A DNA stretch of 64,000 nucleotides, taken from contig CANLNQ010000010.1 in NCBI GenBank assembly GCA_947492525.1, positions 124,001 to 188,000 on the forward strand, read 5' to 3'. Numbering within the stretch: the stretch's first letter is position 1; every line of letters begins with the position of its first letter. This document shows positions 1-8,704 of this stretch, in pieces. The stretch is from an uncultured Granulosicoccus sp. GTDB lineage: Bacteria; Pseudomonadota; Gammaproteobacteria; Granulosicoccales; Granulosicoccaceae. The position numbers and the translations under genes are program-made. The notes beneath the pieces are model-generated. The model did no database searches. It had not been told where the DNA came from and saw only the letters and a program-made list of their open reading frames with translations.

Positions 1-216
1 GCCGTTCAGCTCGGCAACCAGTGTCGGATAGGATTCCGCCTCGCGCTGGTCGTAACGCTGTTGCATCTGAGCCTGTTCCGGCGGCACCTCTTCGAAACTG
101 CCGGTACCGTGCAGCACATGATGGGCGTAAATGCGGGTCATGGCCTGCATGTCGGCAGAACTGGCTGCCCGCAGCAGCAGAGAGGATGTGCTAGTCACCG
201 GAAGACGTCCGTCCAT
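1..216 (-). CDS. GNAT-family N-acetyltransferase, N-terminal part (runs off the window)
   Basis: Only the first 72 codons are present; the gene continues beyond base 1. Reading left from the ATG at 216, the protein has an IYAHHVLHGTGSFEE segment and then a PP dipeptide at about residues 31-48. This matches the N-terminal alpha1-alpha2 region of the phosphinothricin acetyltransferase/MnaT branch of GNAT enzymes, which transfer acetyl from acetyl-CoA to small amines or amino acids. The acetyl-CoA-binding motif lies outside the window, so activity cannot be judged. The start lies 40 bp after the stop of the upstream ATPase gene, on the same strand, so the two may be co-transcribed. The family assignment rests on this short segment only. 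Confidence 0.6.
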   Translation of the reverse strand, partial: MDGRLPVTSTSSLLLRAASSADMQAMTRIYAHHVLHGTGSFEEVPPEQAQMQQRYDQREAESYPTLVAELNG

Positions 217-256
217 CAATCAGATGACGGGATTATCCGGCAGCACTGCCACAAAC

Positions 257-2089
257 TCAATCCAGCAGTGGCGCCGGGGTGACCTTGAGCACCTCCTCGA
301 AGCTTGTCTTGCCCTGGGCAACCTTGCCAAGACCGCTGATGCGCATGGGTCGCATGCCATCCTTGTAGGCCTGCTTGCGCAAGTCTTCCAGATGCACATC
401 GGGGGTCACCAGATTCTTCACGCCCGGCGACATCTGCAGCAATTCGTAGATGCCGGCACGTCCCAGAAAACCGGTGTTGCGGCACTCGAGACAGCCCTTG
501 GGCACATGCATATGCGCAGGTGTCTGGGCTTTCCAGGGTGCCATCAGAGATTGCCACTGCTCTTCATCCATGGCCTGCTGGCCGACACAGTGCGGACAGA
601 AGGTGCGGATCAGGCGCTGGGCTACCACACCGATCAGCGTCGACCGTATCAGGTAGTAGGGGATGCCCAGCTCGAGCAGTCGGGTCACGGCCGAGGCGGC
701 ATCGTTGGTGTGCAGGGTCGAGAGCACCAGGTGACCGGTCAGTGCTGCCTGTACCGCCATCTGCGCGGTCTCCAGATCACGGATTTCACCCACCATGATG
801 ATGTCGGGATCCTGCCGCAGCAAGGTCCGCACGCCGGCGGCAAAATCCAGTTCGATATTGTGCTGCACCTGCATCTGGTTGAACGCCGGCACCACCAGTT
901 CGATCGGGTCCTCGATGGTACAGACGTTGACATCAGGGGTGGCCAGCAATTGCAGGGAACTGTACAGCGTGGTGGTCTTGCCCGAACCGGTCGGCCCGGT
1001 CACCAGCAGAATGCCGTTGGGCTGACGAATCATGCCGTTCCAGATATCGGCCTCACGCGCATCGAAGCCCAACTGGCTCTGATCCTTGACCAGCACTTCC
1101 GGATCGAAGATACGCATGACCATCTTCTCACCAAAGGCTGTCGGCATGGTGGAAATCCTCAATTCCACCTCCTTGCCTTCACCGTTGCGCGTCTTCAGAC
1201 GCCCGTCCTGAGGGCGCCGTTTCTCGGCGACATCCAGCCGTCCCAGAATCTTCAGTCGACTGGTGACCGCCGACATGACGGCAGCCGGCATGTCATAGAC
1301 CTGTTGCATCACGCCATCGATGCGAAAACGCACGGCCCCTGTCTCCCGGCGCGGCTCCAGGTGGATATCACTGGCGCGCTGCTCATAGGCATACTGCAGC
1401 AACCAGTCGACGATACTGACCACGTGACTGTCATTGGCCTCAAGCTTGCCGCCTCGACCCAGCTCCATGAGCTGTTCCAGGTTCTGTACTGCGCTGGACT
1501 GATAGCTCTGATCTTTCTTCGCGCCCAGCACCGACCGGGACACCGAATACAATTCCTGCAGATAGCGTCTGATATCGGCGGGGTTGCAGATGACCAGACG
1601 GATGTCCTTCTGCAGCACTCGCTGCAGTTCGTTCTGCCACTCCGTGTAGAAGGGCTCGGCAGTACCGAACACGACGTGATCGGGCGCCACCTCCACGCAG
1701 ATCACGTTGAAGCGGCTGGCATAGGCATGAGACATGACCGCGGTGACCGCCGAGACATCGATCTGCAGAGGATCGATCCGCTTCCAGGGTATGTCGGCCT
1801 TGCGAGCCAGCCAGCGCGTCAGGAAATCCAGGTCGATCTTCTGTTCGGGATCATGCGCATTGTGCCAGCCGCCAGCGGCAATGCGCTCCAGTGGTCCGAC
1901 CTGCACCTTGCCGGCCACGGGCCGGTTGATGGAGCGTAGCAAAGTGCTGTTCGATTCCTCGATCAGTCCATCGATCAGCAGACCGTCGAGCACCGCCTCC
2001 AGCTCCAGCTTGCCGGTGACAGGATCAGCGAATCGTTTGGCGTCTTCAGTTAGCACAAGGCAGATTGATTTGTGAGTGTCATCGCTCAC
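257..2089 (-). CDS. GspE/PulE/PilB-family secretion ATPase (orphan)
   Basis: This is a hexameric ATPase of the type II secretion/type IV pilus extension family. Counting from a possible TTG start at 2131, Walker A GPTGSGKT is at 379-386, the Walker B segment LRQDPDIIMVGEIRD at 438-452, and the His box TGHLVLSTLHTND at 465-477. Two C-x2-C pairs (CPHC, CLEC) of the zinc motif follow near 520-560. An approximately 100-residue divergent N-terminus precedes the T2SSE_N-like region. I chose the GTG at 2089 (leading MSDDTHKS) over the TTG at 2131; neither has a good Shine-Dalgarno. No platform protein, secretin or pilin gene is adjacent, so its partners lie elsewhere, possibly the pilus operon at 45-55 kb, which has its own ATPase. 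Family call is secure; start and role are not. Confidence 0.88.
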   Translation of the reverse strand: MSDDTHKSICLVLTEDAKRFADPVTGKLELEAVLDGLLIDGLIEESNSTLLRSINRPVAGKVQVGPLERIAAGGWHNAHDPEQKIDLDFLTRWLARKADIPWKRIDPLQIDVSAVTAVMSHAYASRFNVICVEVAPDHVVFGTAEPFYTEWQNELQRVLQKDIRLVICNPADIRRYLQELYSVSRSVLGAKKDQSYQSSAVQNLEQLMELGRGGKLEANDSHVVSIVDWLLQYAYEQRASDIHLEPRRETGAVRFRIDGVMQQVYDMPAAVMSAVTSRLKILGRLDVAEKRRPQDGRLKTRNGEGKEVELRISTMPTAFGEKMVMRIFDPEVLVKDQSQLGFDAREADIWNGMIRQPNGILLVTGPTGSGKTTTLYSSLQLLATPDVNVCTIEDPIELVVPAFNQMQVQHNIELDFAAGVRTLLRQDPDIIMVGEIRDLETAQMAVQAALTGHLVLSTLHTNDAASAVTRLLELGIPYYLIRSTLIGVVAQRLIRTFCPHCVGQQAMDEEQWQSLMAPWKAQTPAHMHVPKGCLECRNTGFLGRAGIYELLQMSPGVKNLVTPDVHLEDLRKQAYKDGMRPMRISGLGKVAQGKTSFEEVLKVTPAPLLD

Positions 2090-2212
2090 GTATCGACTGA
2101 ATGCGACGGACCGTGAAGGAATGTGCGGCAAGGTATCGCTCAGATCACGAACTCATGCATGGATGTGACAAACTCGTTGAACCAATGGCAGCAAGAATGA
2201 GTACCAGTACGC

Positions 2213-2842
2213 ATGGCGCACGAGAACAAGATCCGCATTCTGATCGTGTATGACAGCAATGGCGGCAACACCTATCGCATGGCTCAGCAGATCGGCCGCG
2301 GCGTCGAGTCGCAATCGGGCTGCAGCGCCGTGCTGCGCTCTGCCCCCAGAGTCGGTGACCGCAGCGCAGACCGACTGCCTGCAGTGCCCGACAGTGGCGC
2401 GCCCCATGTCGAGCAAGCCGACCTGCTCGATTGCGACGGCCTGATCATCGGCAGTCCGACGCATTTCGGCAATATGTCGGCCTCGTTGAAGCACTTTCTG
2501 GATCAGAGCACCGAACACTGGTTCGCCGGTACGCTCACCGGCAAGCCAGCCGCCGCCTTCACCTCTACCGGCAGCATGCATGGGGGGCAGGAAGCCACCT
2601 TGCTGAGCATGATGGTTCCGCTGCTGCACCATGGCATGCTGATCTGCGGCCTGCCCTATTCCAACCCGGAGCTCATGCAGACCACACGCGGCGGCACCCC
2701 CTATGGTGCCAGCCATGTATCGGGAGAGGATGGCAAGGCGCCGTTGAGCGATGCCGAAACCCGTCTGTGCCGAGCTCTGGGTTCACGGGTCGCCGGCCTC
2801 GCCCTGCAACTGGCCGCCGGGCAAGGCAAGGTGGGATCATGA
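2213..2842 (+). CDS. wrbA: NAD(P)H:quinone oxidoreductase, WrbA-type flavoprotein
   Basis: A 209-residue flavodoxin-fold protein, the usual WrbA length. It binds FMN and reduces quinones by two electrons with NAD(P)H, in the cytoplasm. Visible signatures are the N-terminal FMN phosphate loop (YDSNGGNT after the first strand), GSPTHFGNM, and the WrbA-type TSTGSMHGGQE followed by LLHHGM and GGTPYGASHVSGED near the C-terminus. The stop codon overlaps the next ATG as ATGA, so it is translationally coupled to the DUF2069 gene. The order wrbA, DUF2069, hda is common in gammaproteobacteria, although here hda is on the opposite strand. Confidence 0.93.
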   Translation: MAHENKIRILIVYDSNGGNTYRMAQQIGRGVESQSGCSAVLRSAPRVGDRSADRLPAVPDSGAPHVEQADLLDCDGLIIGSPTHFGNMSASLKHFLDQSTEHWFAGTLTGKPAAAFTSTGSMHGGQEATLLSMMVPLLHHGMLICGLPYSNPELMQTTRGGTPYGASHVSGEDGKAPLSDAETRLCRALGSRVAGLALQLAAGQGKVGS

Positions 2843-3255
2843 GTCGGCAGAAGAAAGTACGCAAACCACGCCTTGAATCTCCCCGCCATGCGGCCATCGG
2901 CAGGGTCCTGACGCTGATCGGTTATTTCGGTCTGTTGCTGCTGATCGTCAACTGGTTCACCTGGCTGGCGCCGACCGAACAGGTGCCGCGAGCGCTGGTT
3001 CTGTCAGCCTTGGCCATCCCCCTGCTGTTTCCGCTGCGGGGCATCGTTCATGCGCGTCGTTACACGCATCAGTGGATCGGTTTTCTCAGCCTGTTCTACT
3101 TCATCATCGGCGTGGATGTCTGGTACAACCAGCAGGCGCTGGAACAGTATCTGGGCATGAGCATGGTGATCTTCAGCCTGCTCCTGTTGCTCGGCAGCAG
3201 TCTGTATGCGCGCTACACCCCGACCCCGCCGGAGCAGCGAAAACCCGTCGACTAG
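2839..3255 (+). CDS. DUF2069 small integral membrane protein
   Basis: A 138-residue inner-membrane protein with four predicted hydrophobic helices: GRVLTLIGYFGLLLLIVNW, then ALVLSALAIPLLFPL, IGFLSLFYFIIGVDVWY and MVIFSLLLLLGSSLYA. Its N-terminus is basic (MSRQKKVRKPR). The G-x-x-HAR and Y-x-x-QWIGFLSLFY features agree with DUF2069. The start at 2839 overlaps the wrbA stop by four bases; the longer reading upstream in this frame is a shadow of wrbA. The function of the family is unknown. Its constant neighbourhood with wrbA and hda is the only clue. Confidence 0.85.
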   Translation: MSRQKKVRKPRLESPRHAAIGRVLTLIGYFGLLLLIVNWFTWLAPTEQVPRALVLSALAIPLLFPLRGIVHARRYTHQWIGFLSLFYFIIGVDVWYNQQALEQYLGMSMVIFSLLLLLGSSLYARYTPTPPEQRKPVD

Positions 3256-3336
3256 TGGCCGGCGCGCTCGATGATCACGACGCCCGCCTGACTCATCGCC
3301 GGGCATTGCGACACGTCCCGCCCGGCGAGTGGAGCG

Positions 3337-4062
3337 CTAGCGCAATCGCCCCTGCAGGGCGGCGCGTTCGGCCTCCCCGAAGATGCTCTTCACGAAGGGC
3401 ACGGTGATGCGGCGCTGTTCACTCAGAGACACTTCATCAAGCGTCTTCACGATGCTCTTCAGCGCAGCCATGCGCCGTGGGAAGCGGCGCATGATATAGC
3501 TCAGCACCTCATCGCTGGCCTCCAGGGACCGGCCCTGCAATTCCTTGCGAAACGCTTCTCGAAGCCCTTCTTCATCCATCAGCTGCGTGTGACTGACAAG
3601 ACCCCAGCCAAGGCGCGTCTGCAGGTCCGCCAGTTTCAGGCCCAACTGATCCGGTGCCCGGTCGGCAGCAAGAATCAGGCGCGTCTCGGCTTCACGACAA
3701 CGGTTGATACAGTGAAACAGATCGACCTCAGAGGCATGATCGAGGCGCTGCAGATCATCGAAACACAACAGCTCGACCTGCTCCATGCCATCCAGGGCAC
3801 CGGGTTCGTTGACCATCTCGCCGGGAATATAGGCCACGCGATAGCCTCGCTGCGCCAGCGCCTGACAGGCAGCGCTCAGCAGATGCGTCTTGCCGGTACC
3901 CGATTCGCCCCAGAGAAATATCTGCTGCTCTTTCAGCTGTCCGTTGACAAAGGCGCGCAGGCTGTCCCTGACCAGCGCCGTGGAGCTGTCCACATGAAAG
4001 CTGTCGAAGGAGACAGCCGGAGCCGTGTCCAGAGCCAGCGTCAATTGAGGATGAGAATGCAT
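3337..4062 (-). CDS. hda: DnaA regulatory inactivator Hda
   Basis: A 241-residue DnaA-paralogous AAA+ protein. Hda bound to the DNA-loaded sliding clamp stimulates ATP hydrolysis by DnaA and so prevents re-initiation. The N-terminus carries QLTLAL at residues 6-11, which fits the clamp-binding consensus QL-x-LPL. Walker A GESGTGKT, the Walker B-like CFDDL and a sensor-2-like MRRFPRRM segment follow. The DnaA domain IV DNA-binding helix is absent, as expected for Hda. About 120 bp separate it from the DUF2066 gene upstream; the membrane permease often found between them in gammaproteobacteria is not present. Confidence 0.93.
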   Translation of the reverse strand: MHSHPQLTLALDTAPAVSFDSFHVDSSTALVRDSLRAFVNGQLKEQQIFLWGESGTGKTHLLSAACQALAQRGYRVAYIPGEMVNEPGALDGMEQVELLCFDDLQRLDHASEVDLFHCINRCREAETRLILAADRAPDQLGLKLADLQTRLGWGLVSHTQLMDEEGLREAFRKELQGRSLEASDEVLSYIMRRFPRRMAALKSIVKTLDEVSLSEQRRITVPFVKSIFGEAERAALQGRLR

Positions 4063-4189
4063 GGTTGTGGTTCTACTACGTCCGCGACAGGTACGGGTGG
4101 GTCGATGGGCAGGAAAGGCGATACTCAGAGAGTGTGTCGAACGGGCGAACGCAGGCCATGAGTTTCACCGTTGACTCCCAACCACCCCA

Positions 4190-5497
4190 CTAGCGTCCGA
4201 ATTCCAGTGCCAGATCGGCATTCTGACTCAGGGAGTCGGGCTGATTGCTCACTGGAGGTGCTGTTCGCCGCAGCCAATCCTGTGTAACCAGAGCCGATTC
4301 GACATCACTCAGCGCACTGCGTGGCAGCACGGCAAAGACCATGGAGGTGTCACTGATCTCTTTCGGGTACACGGTACTGACCGACGGGAGTTCTTCCAGG
4401 AACCTCATCATGGTGGCGTAGTCGCTGGTGGAATTCAAGGACCCGACCCAGACCAGTGCCTCGGTATCGGACAGCGCCTGACCACCATAGCGATAGCTTT
4501 CATCGATTCGGCCGGTGTCCGAGAGTGTGGACAGGCCACGCTTCAGGGCCTCATCCAGACTGGCCGTCTCGAAGTTCTGTTCCTGCATGTCATCACCCAG
4601 CATCCTGACCCAGGTGCTGCGCCAGCCCTGCCCGCCATTGCGCGACAAGGTACCGAACAGCACCATGTCCTGTGCATAACGCTCGGAGGCCGCGGCTATG
4701 CGCGTGATGTCCTTGACCAGCAAGTCTTCCAGACCCAGGGCCAGTTGATCCTCGTCATCGCCCGTGGGAAACACCAGCGACACGCCGGCCGCACCGGCAA
4801 TCTCCCGAGCTCTTGACTGCACATTGGCCGCCGCCGGATCACTGATCATGATGTCCCGATCGTCGTCCTGCACCAGCAACCAGACCAGCGCGCTGTCGGT
4901 GCGCAGGGGGGCGGCGACCGGCTCCTCATTGCTGCTGCCTGTCGGCTCACCTTCAATCAGCTTCATCACCGATTGACGATCGAAACTGACCATCATCAGC
5001 TGCGTTGCCTGACCGGTTTCACGTACGGCCTCGGTGATCGGGGTCTCCAGACTGATGACGGTGCCCGGCGGCGGCGTGCGGTAGGAAAACCCTGAAACAT
5101 ATTGCTCGGCGTTGTCGAGTCCTTCGCGCACATCGTCCCGATTCAGCAGAGTCTTGTCACCACTGTTGTTCAGCAGCACCCGGCGAAAGGCCGACACATA
5201 GGCGTCCTGCTGCTCGGCAGAGCCTCGATCGGCCACGGCCACTTCCACCGAAAAGGCGTCTGCCTGCGCGCTGGCGGCTCCGGTGTGGGTCACCAGAAAG
5301 ACACTGAGCAGCATCAGCCACAAGCCCATGGGCAAGGCATGCCACCGCCTGCAACGGGTTGCCGGCTCACCGGTCTTGCCCACAGCCCCGGAAACCTTGA
5401 GCCACGGGGCTCTGCCACTGTCTGCCAGCCTGCCTGTGTGCGTGCTGCTGCCGGGGATCGCCATGTCTGCCTGACTGCCTGCCATCTGTGTATCCAT
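4190..5497 (-). CDS. DUF2066 domain-containing exported protein
   Basis: The mature part begins after a signal-like segment (GLWLMLLSVFLVTHTGAASAQA) and matches DUF2066: VAVADRG, AFRRVLLNNSGD, and an YVSGFSYR segment. The rest is alpha/beta with no catalytic motif I recognise. The longest reading starts at 5569, only nine bases from the purM frame, leaving no room for promoters. I chose the ATG at 5497; ATGs at 5485 and 5464 are equally possible, and in each case a basic RCRRW stretch precedes the hydrophobic core. The divergent position next to purM is conserved in gammaproteobacteria. Function unknown; probably periplasmic or membrane-anchored. Confidence 0.75.
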   Translation of the reverse strand: MDTQMAGSQADMAIPGSSTHTGRLADSGRAPWLKVSGAVGKTGEPATRCRRWHALPMGLWLMLLSVFLVTHTGAASAQADAFSVEVAVADRGSAEQQDAYVSAFRRVLLNNSGDKTLLNRDDVREGLDNAEQYVSGFSYRTPPPGTVISLETPITEAVRETGQATQLMMVSFDRQSVMKLIEGEPTGSSNEEPVAAPLRTDSALVWLLVQDDDRDIMISDPAAANVQSRAREIAGAAGVSLVFPTGDDEDQLALGLEDLLVKDITRIAAASERYAQDMVLFGTLSRNGGQGWRSTWVRMLGDDMQEQNFETASLDEALKRGLSTLSDTGRIDESYRYGGQALSDTEALVWVGSLNSTSDYATMMRFLEELPSVSTVYPKEISDTSMVFAVLPRSALSDVESALVTQDWLRRTAPPVSNQPDSLSQNADLALEFGR

Positions 5498-5601
5498 CGT
5501 CAAAAGGTAGTACGCGTAACGCGCGAACACCATCAAGGCATTAAGCGTATCATTGAACCTACCTCGCATTGCCCTAGATGGCCGTTTCGCCGTTCCCGAA
5601 C

Positions 5602-6651
5602 ATGACTCAGAAAACTCAACCCAAAACCGGAATGACCTACGCTGATGCCGGCGTGGACATCGCAGCAGGCAACGACCTGGTTCAACAGATCAAGCCGCTG
5701 GTGGCTCGTACGCGCCGCCCCGGTGTACTTGGCGGTATCGGCGGATTCGGTGGCCTTTTCGAGCTCCCGGTAGACCGCTACCGACAACCGGTCATGGTGT
5801 CCGGGGCGGACGGTGTCGGCACCAAGCTGCGACTGGCCATTGAACTGGGCATCCATGACACCATCGGCATCGATCTGGTGGCCATGTGTGTCAACGACAT
5901 CATTGTCTGTGGTGCCGAACCCCTGTGGTTTCTCGACTACTACGCGACCGGCAAGCTCAATGTCTCCCAGGCAAAGGATGTCATCAGTGGCATTGCCGAA
6001 GGCTGTGTACAGTCCGGCGCGGCACTGCTGGGTGGCGAAACCGCCGAGATGCCCGGCATCTACGCCGGTGATGACTACGACCTGGCAGGTTTTGCCGTCG
6101 GTGTGGTCGAGAAGAGCGAGATCATCGACGGCTCTGATGTGGCGGCGGGCGATCTGATCATCGGTGTGGCCTCCTCGGGTCCCCATTCCAACGGCTATTC
6201 TCTGATACGCAAGTTGATCGAAGGTCATGATCTGAACAGCCCCATGGGCGAGTCGACACTGGGCAGGACATTGCTGGCCCCCACGCGTATCTACGCCAAG
6301 TCCCTGGCTCAGGTGATGGCCGGTCACCGCGTCCATGCCATCGCGCACATCACCGGAGGCGGCCTGACCGAGAACATTCCGCGCGTCCTGCCGGACAACA
6401 CGATCGCTCTGATCGATCGTCAAAGCTGGAGCCTGCCACCTGTCTTCAGCTGGTTGCAGACTGCCGGCAGCATCAGCGATGCCGAGATGCTCAAGACATT
6501 CAACTGCGGTGTCGGCATGGCCGTTGTGGTGGCGGCCGATGAAGCCGACGCGGTGGTGAGCAGTCTGCGTGATGCCGGTGAACAGGCCTGGGTAATCGGC
6601 CGCATCGAGAGTGAAGCCGGAGAACCCGGCGTCCGCTACCTGCAGGACTGA
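5602..6651 (+). CDS. purM: phosphoribosylformylglycinamidine cyclo-ligase (AIR synthetase)
   Basis: PurM uses ATP to close the imidazole ring of FGAM, giving aminoimidazole ribotide in purine synthesis. The sequence shows [12 protein letters not shown] at the N-terminus, [20 protein letters not shown], the [12 protein letters not shown] loop, [21 protein letters not shown] and [13 protein letters not shown], all classic PurM features, over about 349 residues. The upstream ATG at 5578 would add eight residues; I chose 5602 because family members start shortly before the YKDAGVDI-type motif. It is followed 42 bp later by purN, forming the usual purMN unit. Confidence 0.96.
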   Translation: MTQKTQPKTGMTYADAGVDIAAGNDLVQQIKPLVARTRRPGVLGGIGGFGGLFELPVDRYRQPVMVSGADGVGTKLRLAIELGIHDTIGIDLVAMCVNDIIVCGAEPLWFLDYYATGKLNVSQAKDVISGIAEGCVQSGAALLGGETAEMPGIYAGDDYDLAGFAVGVVEKSEIIDGSDVAAGDLIIGVASSGPHSNGYSLIRKLIEGHDLNSPMGESTLGRTLLAPTRIYAKSLAQVMAGHRVHAIAHITGGGLTENIPRVLPDNTIALIDRQSWSLPPVFSWLQTAGSISDAEMLKTFNCGVGMAVVVAADEADAVVSSLRDAGEQAWVIGRIESEAGEPGVRYLQD

Positions 6652-6693
6652 TTCCGGGCGCCCGGCACCTTTTCGATTGCGCAACTGTTCGAT

Positions 6694-7290
6694 ATGGCAA
6701 TGACGACACCCGACCCGCGGCCGACGCTGGCAATTCTGATATCCGGCCGTGGATCCAATATGGTCGCCATCAGCAAGGCCTGCCTGAACGGCGAGCTCGA
6801 TGCCCGCGTGGCCTTGGTCATCAGTAACCGACCCGATGCGCCTGGTATCCAGGCAGCCCGGGATATGGGCATCGACACTGCGGTCATCGATCACAAGGCG
6901 TTTGCCAGCCGAGAGCAATTCGACAATGCCATGCATGAACGGCTCGCCGAGGTGCAGCCGGACTGGATCGTTCTGGCCGGATTCATGCGCATCCTCACGG
7001 GAGACTTTGTCAACCGCTGGCAGGGCCGCATGCTCAATATCCACCCTTCCCTGCTGCCGAAGTATCCGGGTCTGGATACGCATGCACGTGCCATCGCCGC
7101 CGGCGACCTGCAAGCTGGTGCCAGTGTTCACATCGTATCGCCGGAGCTCGACGCGGGTCCGGTTGTGGCGCAGGTACGCGTTCCGATCGAACCCGACGAT
7201 ACACCGGACTCCCTGGCACAAAGAGTGTTGCAGGAAGAACACGCGCTGTACATAAAAGCCTTGCAACTTTGCGTAGGCAGGAAGGACTAA
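6694..7290 (+). CDS. purN: phosphoribosylglycinamide formyltransferase 1 (GAR transformylase)
   Basis: PurN transfers the formyl group of 10-formyltetrahydrofolate to GAR. The 198-residue length is normal. Visible motifs are LISGRGSNM (phosphate loop for GAR), LAGFMRIL, and the catalytic block NIHPSLLPKYPGLDTH, which supplies the essential Asn and His. The conserved Asp lies in VSPELDAGPVVAQ. A second in-frame ATG lies two codons in (6700). It sits directly downstream of purM and upstream of the DUF3108 gene, a conserved arrangement. Confidence 0.96.
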   Translation: MAMTTPDPRPTLAILISGRGSNMVAISKACLNGELDARVALVISNRPDAPGIQAARDMGIDTAVIDHKAFASREQFDNAMHERLAEVQPDWIVLAGFMRILTGDFVNRWQGRMLNIHPSLLPKYPGLDTHARAIAAGDLQAGASVHIVSPELDAGPVVAQVRVPIEPDDTPDSLAQRVLQEEHALYIKALQLCVGRKD

Positions 7291-7401
7291 GCATTTTCGC
7301 GTAGGGTGTCACAGGTTCGACTCCTGAACGACTTACCCTTGATCATCTGCAAGTCATGTCGATTGATCTATTCTGCCAATAACGCCAACAGGACTACTGT
7401 C

Positions 7402-8313
7402 ATGACAAGCTTGCCATCGCACGGCGCCCTGAACCGAGTTGTGCAACCAGCCATTGCAGCATTGTTGCTGTGCTGTTCATCCCTGGTTGGTACAGCCTCT
7501 GCCCAATCGATAAAGGCAGGAGATATCGCACCTTTCGAAGTGGTCTATGAGGTGGGCAACAACCTGATCACCGCCGGCACCGCCCGTCTGACGCTCTCCA
7601 GAGACGCCGACGTGTGGCGTTACAGCCTCAATACCCGCCCCAGAGGTGTGTTCAAGCTGGCAGGCAAGGGACGTATCGAGGAGCAGAGCACATTTGTTCT
7701 GGCGGGAAGCGGTGATGACATCGAATTGCAGCCGCAGACTTATCGCTATCGCCAGGATGATGAGCGACGCCGTCAGGTCGATGCCGAGTTCGATTGGGAC
7801 AACCGGATGATCACGCATGTCTATCGCGGCAACGAACTGAGCGAGACCTTCAATGAGCCTGTTCTGGATCGTCTGAGTGCGACCGTGTTCATCATGAACG
7901 CCCTGCGCAACGACTTTACGGAAACGGAGATGTCGATCTTCGACAGCGGAGAGATAAAGCAGGTTGCCTTTGCCAACAAGGGCCGGGAAATCCTGTCAAC
8001 GCCGCTGGGAGAAATCGAGACCATCCGCGTGGTCAATCACAATGCCAGTGGAGGCAGCCGCGAAACCAGTACCTGGTTCGCCCCATCGCTCGATTATCTG
8101 CCGATCAAGATAGAACATCACAAGCGCGGCGAACTGGTGGCGCGTCTGAGTCTGCTGAGCCTGGATAACCGTGTGACTTCACTCGAACTGGGCGGTGCCA
8201 TGCCGGTGGATGAAGACAGCGAACTGGTCCGCGAAGAGGCCGAGCGGCTTCTGCAGCAGAAACTGGATCTGGGTGATGTCGAGCCGACTGAGCTGAACGA
8301 GCCGACCGAGTAA
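7402..8313 (+). CDS. DUF3108 exported protein
   Basis: About 303 residues from the ATG at 7402. A signal peptide is clear: ALNRVVQPAIAALLLCCSSLVGTASA, cleaved before QSIKAG. The body matches DUF3108: PFEVVYEVGNNLITAGTARLTL, later FIMNALRNDFT, and the C-terminal TWFAPSLDYLPIKIEHHKRGE that ends most members. The GTG reading from 7306 would bury the signal peptide, so I rejected it. Family members are periplasmic, usually follow purN, and have no known biochemical activity. The last codons (PTELNEPTE) already resemble the degenerate repeat tract that starts right after the stop. Confidence 0.85.
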   Translation: MTSLPSHGALNRVVQPAIAALLLCCSSLVGTASAQSIKAGDIAPFEVVYEVGNNLITAGTARLTLSRDADVWRYSLNTRPRGVFKLAGKGRIEEQSTFVLAGSGDDIELQPQTYRYRQDDERRRQVDAEFDWDNRMITHVYRGNELSETFNEPVLDRLSATVFIMNALRNDFTETEMSIFDSGEIKQVAFANKGREILSTPLGEIETIRVVNHNASGGSRETSTWFAPSLDYLPIKIEHHKRGELVARLSLLSLDNRVTSLELGGAMPVDEDSELVREEAERLLQQKLDLGDVEPTELNEPTE

Positions 8314-8545
8314 GACCGAGCGCCCCGAACGAACTGGGCAAGACCGAGCAAAACCGAGCGAACTGGGCAAGACTTGGTAAGACCGAGCGAACTGAGCAAG
8401 ACCGAGCAAAACCAAGCAAGACCGAGCGAACTGAGCAAGACCAGGCAATACCGAGCGGACCGAGCAAGACCGAACAACAACGAACGAGATCGAGCAGATC
8501 GAGTAAAACCGGGAAAGATCAGGCGGAATCGAACAGTAACGTTCA
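8314..8545. repeat. Degenerate short-period tandem repeat tract after the DUF3108 gene
   Basis: About 230 bp built from variants of a roughly 10-base unit (such as gaccgagcaa and gaactgagca). The same word usage begins inside the last codons of the upstream gene. Order decays from left to right. No protein-coding signal is credible here: three frames on the minus strand stay open only because the repeat lacks stops. No hairpin with a T-run is seen. Confidence 0.8.
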
Positions 8546-8597
8546 GGTCAGGTCAGGTCAGGTCAGGTCAGGTCAGGTCAGGTCAGGTCAGGTCAGG
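8546..8597. repeat. Perfect pentanucleotide array, GGTCA x10
   Basis: Ten perfect head-to-tail copies of GGTCA occupy 8546-8595, followed by a partial GG. The array lies 230 bp after the DUF3108 stop and 110 bp beyond the stop of the convergent gene at 8705. The remaining 100 bp up to that stop shows no gene; it holds a weak inverted repeat, ATGCATC at 8599 with GATGCAT at 8640. Confidence 0.95.
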
Positions 8598-8704
8598 AAT
8601 GCATCATGACAGGCGAGTATTGCGCGCAGCTATCCGGCTGATGCATAAAAGTGGTGGGCGGTCACCCGGCCCCGACGGAAAGCGTCTGAACCTGATCGAT
8701 CAGC

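Noticed and set aside
131-1939. Long open reading frame on the plus strand opposite the secretion ATPase gene.
   Set aside because: It is a mirror of the ATPase codon pattern; no ribosome-binding site and no recognisable domain.
5533-7266. 577-codon frame on the minus strand opposite purM and purN.
   Set aside because: purM and purN on the other strand have full family motifs; the mirror frame has none.
7312-7326. CAGG-TTCGACT-CCTG resembles the T-arm of a tRNA between purN and the DUF3108 gene.
   Set aside because: The rest of a cloverleaf cannot be drawn: no acceptor stem, anticodon arm or D-arm in the flanking bases.
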